Below, in pieces: positions 1 through 10,257 of a DNA stretch of 64,000 nucleotides. Source of the DNA: Thermothelomyces thermophilus ATCC 42464 (taxonomy: Eukaryota; Ascomycota; Sordariomycetes; Sordariales; Chaetomiaceae); assembly GCF_000226095.1 (NCBI RefSeq), contig NC_016474.1:1-64000 (forward strand), in the 5' to 3' direction. The position numbers and the translations under genes are program-made. Numbering within the stretch: the first letter of the stretch is position 1; each line of letters starts with the position of its first letter. The notes beneath the pieces are model-generated. The model made no database searches and was not told the DNA's origin. It saw only the letters and a list, made by a program, of their open reading frames with translations.

Positions 1-126
1 CCTAACCCTAACCCTAACCCTAACCCTAACCCTAACCCTAACCCTAACCCTAACCCTAACCCTAACCCTAACCCTAACCCTAACCCTAACCCTAACCCTA
101 ACCCTAACCCTAACCCTAACCCTAAC
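1..126. repeat. Telomere, (CCCTAA)21
   Basis: Twenty-one uninterrupted copies of the hexamer CCTAAC. This is the C-rich strand of the TTAGGG telomere repeat used by most filamentous fungi, read inward from the chromosome end. It shows that position 1 is at or very near a chromosome tip and that the window is a left arm. The array stops abruptly at 126 and passes directly into TpA-rich subtelomeric DNA. Confidence 0.98.
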
Positions 127-1130
127 TATATAACTAGGTACTTAACAGTCTCTCTCCCCTAGCTATAGGCATAGTAAGGGGTACTAACCCCTAAAACTTA
201 AACCTTAAATAGGAAGTTATAGAGGCTAATAGCCCTTATATTGGCCTATATTAATAAGGAGCTCTAGGCCTTTATTAGGCCCTAGTGCCTCTATAGGCCT
301 TCCCTTATAAAAACTAGGCATAAGGGGTCTTTGTCTAATATACACTATATCCTCCTACTAGCTTAGTCAGCCTTCTAACGGTTACTCTAGCTAGCTATTA
401 TAGCTAATTCTATAGCCTATAGCCTCCTTTATAGGGTCCATAGGAGGGGTAGACCCCCTCTATAGCCTTCCTAAACCTACTACTAGACTATCGACCTTAC
501 TACCTCTAAGGCTATAGGCTTTGGCTCCTAGCCCCTTACCTTAGCCCTTCTCTTCCAGAACCTCTAGCTTAGCCTATTATAGGCCTGTTAGATAAGAGCC
601 CTTATAGGGACCTAGGAGGCCCCTAGGCCTACTCTAGATTATAAGAGTAGCTAGTCAAGTCTAGCTTTGAAGTTAGCTAGCCTCTTATTAAGATAGAGGT
701 CAAAGGGTAGTACCTAGGCCTCTATTTCGAGGCATTAGATAGGAGTAGCCTTATAGGCCCTAGTAACTACTCGAAGGGCCCTATATTAGGCCTTCGATAG
801 CTCCCTAGCAGGGCCTTCTAGCTTATCTCCTAGCCTAGTAGGCTTGTAAAAGTTTAAGGCCCTGTAAGATAGGGCGCTATAGATATACTTAGTATAGACC
901 TTGTAGGCCTATAGGAGGCTAGGGCCCTAGGTCTTCGTAGCGAGCCTTGAGTTCGCACTTTTCTAGGGCAAAAGCTATACCCTAGGTCCTTGCCTACTAG
1001 AGGTAGGCCTTCTAGGCCCTCTATAGCTAACCATTATAGGCCTCCTTAGCCCTTTTAAAGGCTAAAAGTAGTATAATTAGCAAAGCCTATTAAGCTAACT
1101 ATAGGGCTAGCCTAGTAAATAGCCTAGTAA
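127..1130 (-). mobile_element. RIP-degraded non-LTR retrotransposon (LINE) remnant beside the telomere
   Basis: The DNA is rich in TpA and poor in CpA/TpG, and has no long open frame. Reading the minus strand, 600-830 gives a degraded stretch resembling the segment that links reverse transcriptase to RNase H in fungal LINEs of the Tad/I type: a Y-R-A-L-R-V-V-T-R-A-Y-K-A-T-P-I string followed by a PFDLYLNKRLANFK-like string. A weaker match to the C-terminal end lies at 220-300. The element points toward the telomere, so its 3' end lies next to the TTAGGG array. The catalytic reverse transcriptase core is not visible, so the copy is truncated. The family call rests on these short strings only. 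Confidence 0.45.
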
Positions 1131-1170
1131 AGAGAGGCTATATAGAGAATAAATAGTATAGTATTAACGT

Positions 1171-1511
1171 ACTAAGTAAATGTAGTTTCTATTATTTAGA
1201 GTAGTTATTATAATTAGGTATAGGGTAGGTAGGGCAGGTACTAACTAAATATAGTTTCTATTATTTAGAGCAAGTATTATAATTTAGGTATAGGGTAGAT
1301 AGGGTAGGTATTAGCTAAATACGGTTTCTATTATTTAGAGTAGGTATTATAATTAGGTATAAGGTAGGTAAGGTAGGTGCTAGCTAAATGCGGTTTCTAT
1401 TGTTTGAAAGTATTATAATTAGGTATAGGGTAAGTAGGGTAGGTACTAGCTAAATGCGATTTGTATTATTTAAAAGTATTATAATTAGGTATAGGGTAGG
1501 TTAGTAGGGCA
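1171..1511. repeat. Subtelomeric tandem repeat, five copies of 66-70 bp
   Basis: Five head-to-tail copies start at 1171, 1240, 1310, 1379 and 1445. Each contains the core CTAAAT..GTTTCTATTATTT followed by TATTATAATTAGGTATAGGG and ending GGTAGG. Copies 1-3 are 69-70 bp; copies 4-5 share a small deletion and are about 66 bp. Differences between copies are largely transitions, as expected under RIP. Confidence 0.9.
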
Positions 1512-2034
1512 AGATAATAAGGGATCGACTTTGGAAAAAACCTTTAAATATATTTTAAAAATATATAACTAATTTATAAAAATAGATATAACGAAATGAA
1601 AAGCGGTTCTAGATAGGCCGAGGTCTAGTCTATTAGAATATGAATCCTATTAGAATATAAATTCTATTAGAATATAAATTCTATTGAAATATAAATTCTT
1701 ATATAGCCTTTAATATAGTATTAGCCTAATCCTAAGCCTATATATGATTAAAGATACTAATAGGGATAATAAGCTATAGTTAATATATATTCAGATAGCT
1801 TCTTTAAGTGCCTCTAGTATTTAGAACAAAAAAAATAAAAATGCTTTTATTACCTACTTCTATAGACCTTACTAGTTAGTCTAGGAGTACCGCCTATAGT
1901 ACGAATACCGCTATAGTGTTATACCGACTTGTGGCCATTTCTAAGCTGTACTGATTTGCAGCCACCGAGCTATAGCAGATTTTCTAAGGAAAACTCGAAA
2001 GACTATTAACCACTTCAAAACTAGTCTTAACTAG
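1512..2034. other. AT-rich RIP-like subtelomeric DNA with a 17-bp tandem repeat
   Basis: No gene is visible. At 1631-1698 there are four tandem copies of a 17-bp unit of the form TATTAGAATATAAATTC. The rest is AT-rich and dominated by TpA, with no recognisable element. Confidence 0.6.
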
Positions 2035-2330
2035 GACCAGCTCCCCCCTTCTTCCAAGACGCCGCTACAATCACCTGCAAACTAGGTATCTAGTATCTCT
2101 GGATCGACGCCCTCTGCATCATATAGGGCGATATAGAAGACTAGAAGGTCCACGCCGCCCAGATGAGTCGCGTCTACACCTGGTCCTAGTTAACCATTTA
2201 GGTGGCGGTGGCACCCACACCCTTCGACCGCATTCTCGGGAAGCGTCACAAAGAGTGGCGACCGCGGGAGATGCGCACGTAGGTGCCAGACGGAATGGCG
2301 AGGAACTACCCGGTCTACGCACCCAAACAC
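2035..2330 (+). pseudogene. HET-domain (heterokaryon incompatibility) gene fragment, decayed
   Basis: One forward frame contains the hallmark of the fungal HET domain, a YLWIDALCII string, followed about 20 codons later by a QMSRVY string. In intact HET proteins this corresponds to the conserved block around WIDALCIIQ and the following M..VY element. The frame is broken several times and no flanking domains are recognisable, so this is a fossil fragment. HET proteins act in self/non-self recognition in fungi and are commonly found in subtelomeres. The changes are compatible with RIP of a duplicated gene. Confidence 0.65.
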
Positions 2331-2781
2331 GTCATACGCTTGGCGATCAACATGATCGTACACGCTTTGCCGTATGCTACGGCTCTGGCCCTCTCCCATT
2401 CCGCTCGAGAACCTGGCAGCTTGATAGAATCGGATTCATGATGCTCCTCCCTGCTACAGCCTTTATGTCCCGGTCTAGGACGACGTTACGGATAGGACAA
2501 TATGATATTTTCCGGTGTGGGGAAGGAAGGGAGGGAGGGAGGGGAGGAGCCTTAATTCCGTTATAGGAGACATATCTTAGCACAGAATATGCCTAACATC
2601 TCGGGAATGGTTAAAGATCTTAACAAGTATTAATGCTACTATAAGACAAATGTTCCTAGTTAGGCCAAACATATATCTATCCCTACATTGCTTGCTAAAC
2701 TTACAGCACTTCTCGCAGCGCTTTGTTTGCCTTGGGAAGCTCGGGCGTGTAGTCCAAAGAGCCCATTGTCATATCAACCGT
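2331..2781. other. Intergenic, no gene seen
   Basis: Transition from RIP-like to normal-composition DNA. A G/A-rich run lies at 2521-2547. Short open frames here have no recognisable features. The stretch contains the 3' flank of the maltase on the minus strand. Confidence 0.5.
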
Positions 2782-4578
2782 CTATCTGACAAGATACACT
2801 TGGCCCTCAAACGGCTCGAGCTGACCAAGTTTCCGCATCCCCGAGTGCGTGGCCATGATGGGTATTAGCTCTGGGTTTTCTGACGCGCCAAGCTCTGCCG
2901 GGCTGGGTACATTCCAGGTCTGGTCCTCCGTGGTGAAGTTCAGAACCACAAGCACCCTGTCGCCAGCGCCATGGTCTGGCTCCTTGAGATACATAAATAG
3001 ATTCTTGTCGTCGGGTCTCAGGTCCTTGAAGTCGCCGTACACAAGTAGATGGGCGTACGCTTGGCGGAAGCGGAGCATCTTGCGCCAGAATGCGAGCACA
3101 CTGTCTGGATCGTTGAGCTGCGAGGCCACGTTGATCTCGCTGGCTAGCGGGTGCGTCTTCATCCACGGCTCCTCAACTTTCTTGCCAGCCTTTTCGGCGG
3201 CCTCGGAGAATCCACCGTACTTGGCCTGGCCATTCCAAGGTATGGGGACCCTAGCATGGTCTCTGGCCAGGTATTGCACGGCGTCAAACGCCTTGTCCAG
3301 CTCGACCTTGTTGTCGGCGCCATAGCGCTCCTTGACCATGTCGTAAAACAGTGTACTGTCGATGTCCTTATAGTTCTCGATGGGGTACGCGTCCTTGGGA
3401 AGGTTGACGAGGCCAATCTCTTGGCCCTGGTAGATGTACTGTGTGCCGCTCAAGCAAGCCTGCATGAGAGCCAGCAGCTTGGCGCCCCGAACGCGGAACT
3501 CGGGCCGGTCGTCGGTAAAGCGGCTGACTGACCTCGCCTGATCGTGGTTCTCGATAAACACGGTGGACCAGCCGTCGGTGCCGCGGATCAGCGCCTGTGT
3601 CATGTCGACTGCCGCCTTGAAGTCGGGGAGAGTGAAGTTCCTGGGCGGTGTCGCGAACTTGTGCGTCTTCCCCATGCCGACGTCGACCACGTCGAACTGG
3701 AACACCATGTTGAGCTGCTTGGCCTTTGCGCTGACGTACTGGAGCACGCGAGACGTGTCGGGGGTGCAGGGCAGCTCTCCGACCGTAATGGCACCGTACT
3801 TGGTAAGTATGGCGTTCATCTCGCTGAGGAACTCGTGCATACGGGGCCCATTGCAATAGATCATGCCGGCGGGCTGGTAGGGCGTGCCAGGATCGACAAT
3901 GGGGGCGTCTGGGAGGGTAGGCGGTTTGCTATACATGTTGACCGTGTCGATGCGGAAGCCATCAACCCCGCGCTTGAGCCAGAACTCCATAGCCGAGGCG
4001 TAGATGGCCTTGCGGGTTTCGGGATTCTCCCAGTTGAGATCGGGCTGCTCGGTCGCGAAGAGATGCAAGTAGTACTCCTGCGTGAGTTCGTCCCACTCCC
4101 AGGCACTGCCGCCTCCAAAGTTGCACCGCCAATTGTTTGGCGGCAGCCGCTCGCCAGACGGGGAATATTTCGCAGGCCGCCAGATATACCAATCGCGCTT
4201 CGGGCTATCCTTGCTAGAGCGGGACTCCTTGAACCAAGCGTGCTGGTCAGAGGTGTGGTTGATGACGAGGTCGAGCATGATGCGCATGCCCCGGGCATGC
4301 GTCTCCTTGATCAGCGTCTCCATATCCTGGACGGTGCCGTACGGCCGGTAAACGTCTTCATAGTTGGAGATGTCGTAGCCCATATCCACCTGCGGGCTGT
4401 CGTACATGGGGCAGATCCAAATGACATCGACGCCAAGGCTAGCTATGTAGTCGAGCTTAGATGTGATACCAGGAAGATCGCCGATGCCATCGCCGTTGGA
4501 GTCGCAAAAGGATGCTGGGTAGATCTGGTAGACAACCGCCTGCTTCCACCACTGCTTTTCGCGGGTGTTTACGGTCAT
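2782..4578 (-). CDS. Intracellular alpha-glucosidase (maltase), GH13
   Basis: Intronless, 598 aa, starting at the ATG at 4578. The family hydrolyses terminal alpha-1,4-glucose from maltose and short oligosaccharides. There is no signal peptide, so the enzyme should act in the cytosol on imported sugar. Visible GH13 motifs are DLVINHTSDQH near residue 103, QPDLNWEN at 178-185, GFRID with catalytic nucleophile D211, acid/base E268 in VGELP, and D346 in ENHDQ. Thr212 directly after the nucleophile is the residue typical of yeast maltases; isomaltases carry Val there. This fits the fungal maltase group (GH13_40). It is divergently paired with the permease starting at 6126, with a regulator beyond it, forming a MAL-like cluster. 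A paralogue lies at 33106-34953. Confidence 0.95.
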   Translation of the reverse strand: MTVNTREKQWWKQAVVYQIYPASFCDSNGDGIGDLPGITSKLDYIASLGVDVIWICPMYDSPQVDMGYDISNYEDVYRPYGTVQDMETLIKETHARGMRIMLDLVINHTSDQHAWFKESRSSKDSPKRDWYIWRPAKYSPSGERLPPNNWRCNFGGGSAWEWDELTQEYYLHLFATEQPDLNWENPETRKAIYASAMEFWLKRGVDGFRIDTVNMYSKPPTLPDAPIVDPGTPYQPAGMIYCNGPRMHEFLSEMNAILTKYGAITVGELPCTPDTSRVLQYVSAKAKQLNMVFQFDVVDVGMGKTHKFATPPRNFTLPDFKAAVDMTQALIRGTDGWSTVFIENHDQARSVSRFTDDRPEFRVRGAKLLALMQACLSGTQYIYQGQEIGLVNLPKDAYPIENYKDIDSTLFYDMVKERYGADNKVELDKAFDAVQYLARDHARVPIPWNGQAKYGGFSEAAEKAGKKVEEPWMKTHPLASEINVASQLNDPDSVLAFWRKMLRFRQAYAHLLVYGDFKDLRPDDKNLFMYLKEPDHGAGDRVLVVLNFTTEDQTWNVPSPAELGASENPELIPIMATHSGMRKLGQLEPFEGQVYLVR

Positions 4579-6125
4579 GGTTAATTATGGCAGAAGGGGA
4601 TTCGAAGAAAAAAAATGAATGGAAATTTGACGATGATTAACGACTTTTCGGTCAAGAAGAATGAAGGTCTGTTTAGAAGAAAGAGTATGGATAAAGAGGA
4701 AGGAGAGGCACGGCAACTCCAAGCAACCAACGAGCTCGCATCGCTTTTATCCCGTGTCAACGCCGCATTGGTGGAGTATGTACATACATACAGTACATAC
4801 AGGCGCAGCAGGAGCAACAGCACGCCAAGTCCAACCACGGCCTCTCACAGCACCGCCTGGCGGGCCCTGTAGAGCAAGCGGAGTTGATCGACCATGCCGG
4901 ACCGACAGCTGTGTCCGGTAGGTCCATGATAGCAAGACAAAAGTGTCGGTCGCTGCGGCACGGGTAAAACGTGATATTCTATCCGTAATGGTTGGTGGAA
5001 TGGCGCTACCAGAAAAGGCAATTCAGGGACGTAACAAGAGGGGTTTATTGGCAAGCTGCATGTGTGATTTGTCTATTGTCGGACCGACAAACTTACGTTT
5101 TGATTGGTCCTATGTCGGGCCGACAGCAAATCCTACACTGTCGCGTGAGCCGGTATACACATGTCCCCGATCCTGCACGTGGAGAAAATTGTCGGGCCGA
5201 TACAACACAGTGCCGAGAGAGCTTCTCGGTCTTGCTAACATGGCGCGGCAGAACGCTAATAGCGACGAGACCGGGTCTTGTACGCTCGATACGGTAGGGC
5301 AGTCCCCACTTATCCCCTGATGTGGCTCGCAGCCCCATGGGGAATGCGAACCCCAGGTCTTCCCCTCTCGGTTCCCGATTCAAAGTATTAACCAGCACGT
5401 GTCAATGAGGTAGCAGAGGATGCACTCTCTGCAGAAGGACCCAGAAGTAGAGGGGACTCGGAAGTCGGGGGGCAATTTGGGACGAAGCTCCAGCACTCAC
5501 GCTGCTCACACCAGCTCAAGAACGGTTCATCACGGCTTTCGCCAGAAGAAAAGCATTGCTCTACACATGTCGGACCGACGAGATCATCGTGCACCAATTG
5601 GCATAGAGGCGGCTGTGATTGAGGTTTATAACCGCATCTAGGCCCAGATTCCGGCTTTGTGGAAACGGCACCACTGGGTCACAACCTCCCGGATTCGGCT
5701 CTCTGTGAGGCCTGTGATTCGTTGTTCCCCTTCGGCGTACTCCGCTAGCGAGCTCCCCAGACCCCAGACCCCAGACCCCAGACCCCAGACCCCAGTCTCT
5801 GTCCCCGTCTTTGCTTGACGGCAGCCAGACTCATCATCCTAACAACCGAGAACGGGGATCCCCGCTACGTGCACGCTCTCTTGGAATGTCGTCTGCTTTC
5901 TGCATGATAAAACGGCCAATGTCCCCATGAGTCTCCTCGACGACACATCAGACGCTCCTCGTCGGGTCCCCGGCATCCAAACACACTTCTCACTGGCTTG
6001 ATACGCTTCATCGCGTTCAGCGTGTTCCGTTCTCCCGGAGTCAGTTCCTCTCTTCCGTCCCGTTCCATCCCGCTTGCTCTGCCTCCGGACCCGTCAACTT
6101 GAACACCATCCATACCGGCGCGATC
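4579..6125. promoter_or_regulatory. Bidirectional promoter of MAL-like cluster A with TGTCGG(A/G)CCGACA palindromes
   Basis: The 1.5-kb region separates divergent maltase and permease starts. It contains a family of CGG-N-CCG palindromes: TTGTCGGACCGACAA at 5076-5090 and TGTCGGGCCGACA at 5113-5125, both perfect, with variants at 4897-4908, 5189-5202 and 5568-5580. Inverted CGG triplets are typical targets of Zn2Cys6 dimers, and such a regulator lies in the same cluster. Other features are a palindromic TATGTACATACATACAGTAC element at 4777-4796, six 7-bp CCAGACC-type tandem units at about 5757-5797, and TAATTA at 4582-4587 just upstream of the maltase ATG. No additional gene is apparent. Confidence 0.7.
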
Positions 6126-7793
6126 ATGTCTCCCGCAAAGGACGATGACGCCGTGGAGCGGGTGGTCGTAATTCGGCCCAACGTGGACAAGTCGACCGCC
6201 CTAGAGGCGGCGGCAGCTACCGAGGCCGAACACAACATGGGGCTCTTCAAGTCGCTCAAGTTGTATCGGAAAGCCTGCCTCTGGTCCATCTTCCTGTCTA
6301 CCTGCATCATCATGGAAGGCTTTGACTACGCCTTCCTGGCCAGCCTCTTCGCCTACCCGCCCTTCCAACGCAAGTTTGGCGTGGCCCTGCCCGACGGCAC
6401 CTACCAGCTCACGGCCGCGTGGCAGACTGGCCTGACCAACGGCGTGTTGGCCGGCCAGGTCGTAGGCCTCTTCGCCAACGGCATCATCGCCGACCGCTTC
6501 GGGTACCGCAAGACGCTGATCGGTGCCCTTGTGGCCTGTATCGGCTTCATCTTCATCATCTTCTTTGCCGAGACCTTGGTGCAGCTGCTCATCGGCGAGA
6601 TCCTCATCGGGATCCCCTGGGGCGTCTTCCAGACCCTCACGACCACCTACGCCGCCGAGGTGTGCCCGACCCATCTCCGGGCGTACCTAACGACCTACGT
6701 CAACCTGTGCTGGGTCATTGGCCAGTTCATCGCCTCTGGCGTGCTGCGCGCTATGCTCTCGCGCGATGACAAATGGGGCTACAAGATTCCCTTCGCCCTG
6801 CAGTGGGTGTGGCCAGTCCCTCTCATCATCGGCATCTGGCTGGCGCCCGAGTCTCCCTGGTGGCTTGTCCGCCACGGACGCCTCGAGGAGGCCAAGCGGT
6901 CCCTCGCCCGCCTGACCACGCGAAACTCGGGCGTCCCCTTCCGCCCCGACGAGACGGTGTCGATGATGGTGCACACCAACGAGTTAGAGAAGGAGCTATT
7001 GGCCGGCACCACGTACGCGGACCTCTTCAAGGGCGTCAACCTGCGCCGGACCGAGATCGTGTGCATGACGTGGATGATCCAGACGCTCTGCGGCGCCGCG
7101 TTCATGGGCTACTCGACCTACTTTTACCAGCAGGCCGGCATGGCGATCGAGAACTCGTTCACCATGTCGCTCGGCCAGTACGCGCTTGGCGCTGTCGGCA
7201 CATTCACGTCCTGGTTCCTCATGCAGTGGTTCGGGCGCCGGACGCTGTACCTGTCCGGCCAGGTCGTCATGTTCTGCTTGCTCCTCACGATCGGATGCGC
7301 CTCCTTCGCCGGCAAGGACAATGTCGCCGCCCAATGGGCCATCGGCTCGCTCCTCCTCATCTACACCTTCACCTACGATGCCACGGTTGGCCCGGTCTGC
7401 TACTCCCTCGTCTCAGAGCTGACCTCGACCCGGCTGCGCACCAAGTCCGTCGTGCTCGCGCGGAACATGTTCAACATCATGGGCCTCGTGTCCAACATCA
7501 TCACCCCGCGAATGCTCAACCCGACCGAGTGGAACTGGGGCGCCAAGTCGGGCTTCTTCTGGGCCGGCACTTGCTTCCTGTCTGCCGTGTGGACATACTT
7601 TCGCCTGCCCGAGCCCAAGGGCCGCACCTATGGCGAACTGGACGTGCTGTTTGAGAATCGTGTCAGCGCCCGCAAGTTTAAGACGACTGCCGTGGATGAC
7701 TTTGCCGGGCGCAGCAGCGAGGGTGTGGAAGAAAAGGAAAAGGCGCTAGAGGTGGAGGATGTTGTAAGGCGCGTGGAGAGCAGGCCGAATTAG
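6126..7793 (+). CDS. MFS sugar porter, maltose/alpha-glucoside permease type
   Basis: Intronless, 555 aa. The in-frame codon at 6099 is TTG, so the ATG at 6126 is taken as the start. This is a 12-helix sugar-porter-family proton symporter for the plasma membrane. Motifs are the loop 2-3 signature ADRFGYRKT at 122-130, PESPWWLVRHG at 241-251 after helix 6, a large central loop, a helix 7 QTLCGAAFMGYSTYFYQQAG segment, and PEPKGRTYGELD after helix 12. The hydrophilic N-terminus followed by LYRKACLWSIFLS resembles fungal maltose permeases. It diverges from the maltase at 4578 across the palindrome-rich promoter and has a paralogue at 36168-38048 that carries three introns. Maltose as substrate is inferred from family and neighbours. 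Confidence 0.93.
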   Translation: MSPAKDDDAVERVVVIRPNVDKSTALEAAAATEAEHNMGLFKSLKLYRKACLWSIFLSTCIIMEGFDYAFLASLFAYPPFQRKFGVALPDGTYQLTAAWQTGLTNGVLAGQVVGLFANGIIADRFGYRKTLIGALVACIGFIFIIFFAETLVQLLIGEILIGIPWGVFQTLTTTYAAEVCPTHLRAYLTTYVNLCWVIGQFIASGVLRAMLSRDDKWGYKIPFALQWVWPVPLIIGIWLAPESPWWLVRHGRLEEAKRSLARLTTRNSGVPFRPDETVSMMVHTNELEKELLAGTTYADLFKGVNLRRTEIVCMTWMIQTLCGAAFMGYSTYFYQQAGMAIENSFTMSLGQYALGAVGTFTSWFLMQWFGRRTLYLSGQVVMFCLLLTIGCASFAGKDNVAAQWAIGSLLLIYTFTYDATVGPVCYSLVSELTSTRLRTKSVVLARNMFNIMGLVSNIITPRMLNPTEWNWGAKSGFFWAGTCFLSAVWTYFRLPEPKGRTYGELDVLFENRVSARKFKTTAVDDFAGRSSEGVEEKEKALEVEDVVRRVESRPN

Positions 7794-8646
7794 GCTCTCC
7801 GAGACCGGAAGGGTGGGAGACCAAAGGAAGCCGGCTAAGTACGGTATGGGCCACAAGGGTTGCCTAGAACGAAATTGACCAGAGTATGAGAAATATGTCT
7901 CTCGGCTTCACCATTGAAGGTACTCTTAGCTGTCCTTTGTGCTAGTAAGGATTGGAACAGCTTGGAAAGATTCTGCGCTTGCATGGTGGCCGCGAACCAG
8001 TGAATAAGATCAGTGCCTAATTGAAGCCAAGCTTCAATGATCAAGTCTCTAAGATGTGTAATTATGTATACACATTGAAGAGCGAAGGAAAGAGCTTCAC
8101 TTCTATATAATTACTGGCCTAATCCTCCAATATTTATCTCACCGGCCATTGGATGCCACACTCTTGGCTGCCCGCGTTGCTCTTTCCCTACATATCTCCT
8201 GTAACTGAGAAAGCATTTGCCACCAAGGTGTGGCTAGGGCTGCGAGTCTGTTGGTATGGAAATACCCCGATAGGGTCAAGCCTGTAGCCTATGAAGCGAC
8301 GCTTCATGCCTACTGTGGGCCTCGACGAGAGGTGCGCGAAGCGTACATACACCACAGTCAGGGTATTTTAACGAGGCAAGTCTGACAAACCTCGGTCGTT
8401 CTGACACTAATTATGTGTACTATACATGATGGCTAGACGATACAAACGGCAATGGACAGCGTTAAGAGGAGAAACAGCGAGAATGCGAAAAACAGAACGA
8501 AGGCCGCGATGCCCTGAGCCCGGTGATTAGGAACATAGGAAATCAGACTCTCGGCGAGCAGATTCTACCTGTCATGAGTGTTATTGGGATGGAACATGAA
8601 TCATCGCTCATTCTTGCGCCGAGGGACAACGACTCGAGTCCCTTAA
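7794..8646. other. Intergenic region with a MITE-like dispersed repeat
   Basis: This lies between the convergent permease and regulator. No gene is seen. About 8258-8371 is a roughly 115-bp unit with imperfect inverted ends (AAATACCCCGA at the left, CAGTCAGGGTATTTT at the right). Its right half (ACTGTGGGC..CG..GAGGT.CGCGAAGCG) recurs at about 26650-26716. TAATTA occurs at about 8052, 8108 and 8408, and again overlapping the regulator's stop codon at 8644-8649. Confidence 0.5.
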
Positions 8647-10257
8647 TTATCCTTCCGGGGTCCTTCCCAATGTTCCAAAATCCACTACCGTGTACATTTC
8701 CCGCAAGGTAGTCAACTTGTCTAGGAGGTACTCGCGATGATGTTTCTGGGTGCGCTCAAAGCTGAATATGAAGCGGACCAGGAACAGAAAATCCTCCACG
8801 CGGGCCCGGGCCTCTTCCTGAGTCTGGCCTGGCCCGCGCGGTAGGGCGAGCACATCGGCCACGGTGCTGGTGATCTCGAACAGTTTCTGCAGGATGCCGC
8901 TGCCGTGAGTAATGATGCTCGACGTGTGGCGTAGACGGCTGACGAGCCCGCGCAGCTGTGCCGAGAGGCGCTGCGCGGGGAAGTGCAGCGAGAAACCCTC
9001 GTGGGCGTCGCGCGGGGGTGCCGACCGGAGAAGGCCGTGCGAGAGGGCGAGCTGCCAAACCAGGGTGCGCAGCCAGAGGCGCGTGACAAAGAGGTCGACG
9101 TGCTGCTCCTCGCTCAGGGTCCCGGCGCCGCTGGCGGCAAGGTCGCGGGCCGCTTCCGCCGTCTCGGCCTCGTCGGCATCGAGTTGTGCCTGCTTGTGCT
9201 CGATCCACTCGGCCGTGATAGTAGGTGCGTCCGGTATGTCCTGGGCGGCCCAGTGTGCGAGCAACGGCGCATCCATAATCTGGAACAGCCGGATCAGGCG
9301 GTTGAAGCCTACCGTGACGTGGGGCGGTACGTCCGGGTCGGTGATGGGCAGGCCCGTCCGCAGCGGAATCATGGTGCAAGGATAGCCCGACATGACACAT
9401 AGGAATCGCTCATGTATATAGGCTTCCCAGTACATGCGCTGCTGGCGCGAGACTTCGCGGCGTGTCAACCCACAGAGGTTGTCCTCGGAGTATCGGTGTA
9501 TGTTTAGCATCTGAATCATGGTGATGGCCTCGCGGAGGCTTGCGAAGCTACGGTCGAAGCGCCTGAAGGCCATGAGCGAACATTCGTTCCATATCCCGAC
9601 CATGGCTCGCTTCACCGTCAGAGGCATCTCGTTTAGGAGGTAGTCCGCCGACGTGTCCCTCCCCATGTCGGCCTTGCGGTAGGCCCACAGGCTGTGCTGA
9701 AGGAGCAACGTCATCTGCGACGCGACGTTGCCGTGAAGGTTCCAGGATGGCTGCGTTAGGTTGAGGGTGATGGCGCCAAAGGCGTGGACGAGGGCGGCGT
9801 CCTCATAGCTCACGTGCATGTTCCCGATGGCAGAGCGCATCTCGTCGGGAGTCAGCACGGGGTTGACAGGGTAGACGAGCTGCTCGTACTCGGGCAACAG
9901 CCTCAGGAAGAACTCCTGCGAGAAGCCGGCGGCCAGTGGGACCGGCTCGAAGCAGCGAGGCGGAGATGGCGTGGCGGCATGGCCCCAGTCGAGAATGCCG
10001 GCGATGGAGGTTACGGCGGGCGCGGTGCTTGTGGTTGTGCCGGCGGGAGGTGTGCCCTCGCTGCCGGCGTGGTTGATGGTCTTGTTGCGAAGCTGAGCAA
10101 CCAGATGGCCGCGTACGCCGGGTTTGCGCTTGGCTGGTGCGGGCGCAAAGGTGCAGGCAAGGTTGAGGTGAGCGCACTGCGTGCAGGGCTGCGTGCGACT
10201 ACATCTCACTTTCCGAACCCGGCAAGCATTGCAAGCCTGTGAAACCTTGGTGCTCAT
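8647..10257 (-). CDS. Zn2Cys6 transcription factor, probable regulator of MAL-like cluster A
   Basis: Intronless, 536 aa, from the ATG at 10257; the slightly longer open frame would need a TTG start. The N-terminal binuclear zinc cluster is complete: CNACRVRKVRC followed by SRTQPC, TQC and AHLNLAC, spacing C-x2-C-x6-C-x5-C-x2-C-x6-C. A basic linker follows (PAKRKPG). The rest is the helical regulatory domain of fungal activators, including YWEAYIHERFLCVMSGYP. It resembles MAL-type activators of sugar-use clusters. It is convergent with the permease and close to the maltase. The inverted CGG motifs in the cluster promoter fit DNA binding by this class. The stop codon TAA lies inside a TAATTA hexamer. 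Its inducer and targets are inferred. Confidence 0.9.
   Translation of the reverse strand: MSTKVSQACNACRVRKVRCSRTQPCTQCAHLNLACTFAPAPAKRKPGVRGHLVAQLRNKTINHAGSEGTPPAGTTTSTAPAVTSIAGILDWGHAATPSPPRCFEPVPLAAGFSQEFFLRLLPEYEQLVYPVNPVLTPDEMRSAIGNMHVSYEDAALVHAFGAITLNLTQPSWNLHGNVASQMTLLLQHSLWAYRKADMGRDTSADYLLNEMPLTVKRAMVGIWNECSLMAFRRFDRSFASLREAITMIQMLNIHRYSEDNLCGLTRREVSRQQRMYWEAYIHERFLCVMSGYPCTMIPLRTGLPITDPDVPPHVTVGFNRLIRLFQIMDAPLLAHWAAQDIPDAPTITAEWIEHKQAQLDADEAETAEAARDLAASGAGTLSEEQHVDLFVTRLWLRTLVWQLALSHGLLRSAPPRDAHEGFSLHFPAQRLSAQLRGLVSRLRHTSSIITHGSGILQKLFEITSTVADVLALPRGPGQTQEEARARVEDFLFLVRFIFSFERTQKHHREYLLDKLTTLREMYTVVDFGTLGRTPEG

Noticed and set aside
6099-6125. Upstream extension of permease A
   Set aside because: The first in-frame codon is TTG; a fungal nuclear gene should start at the ATG at 6126.
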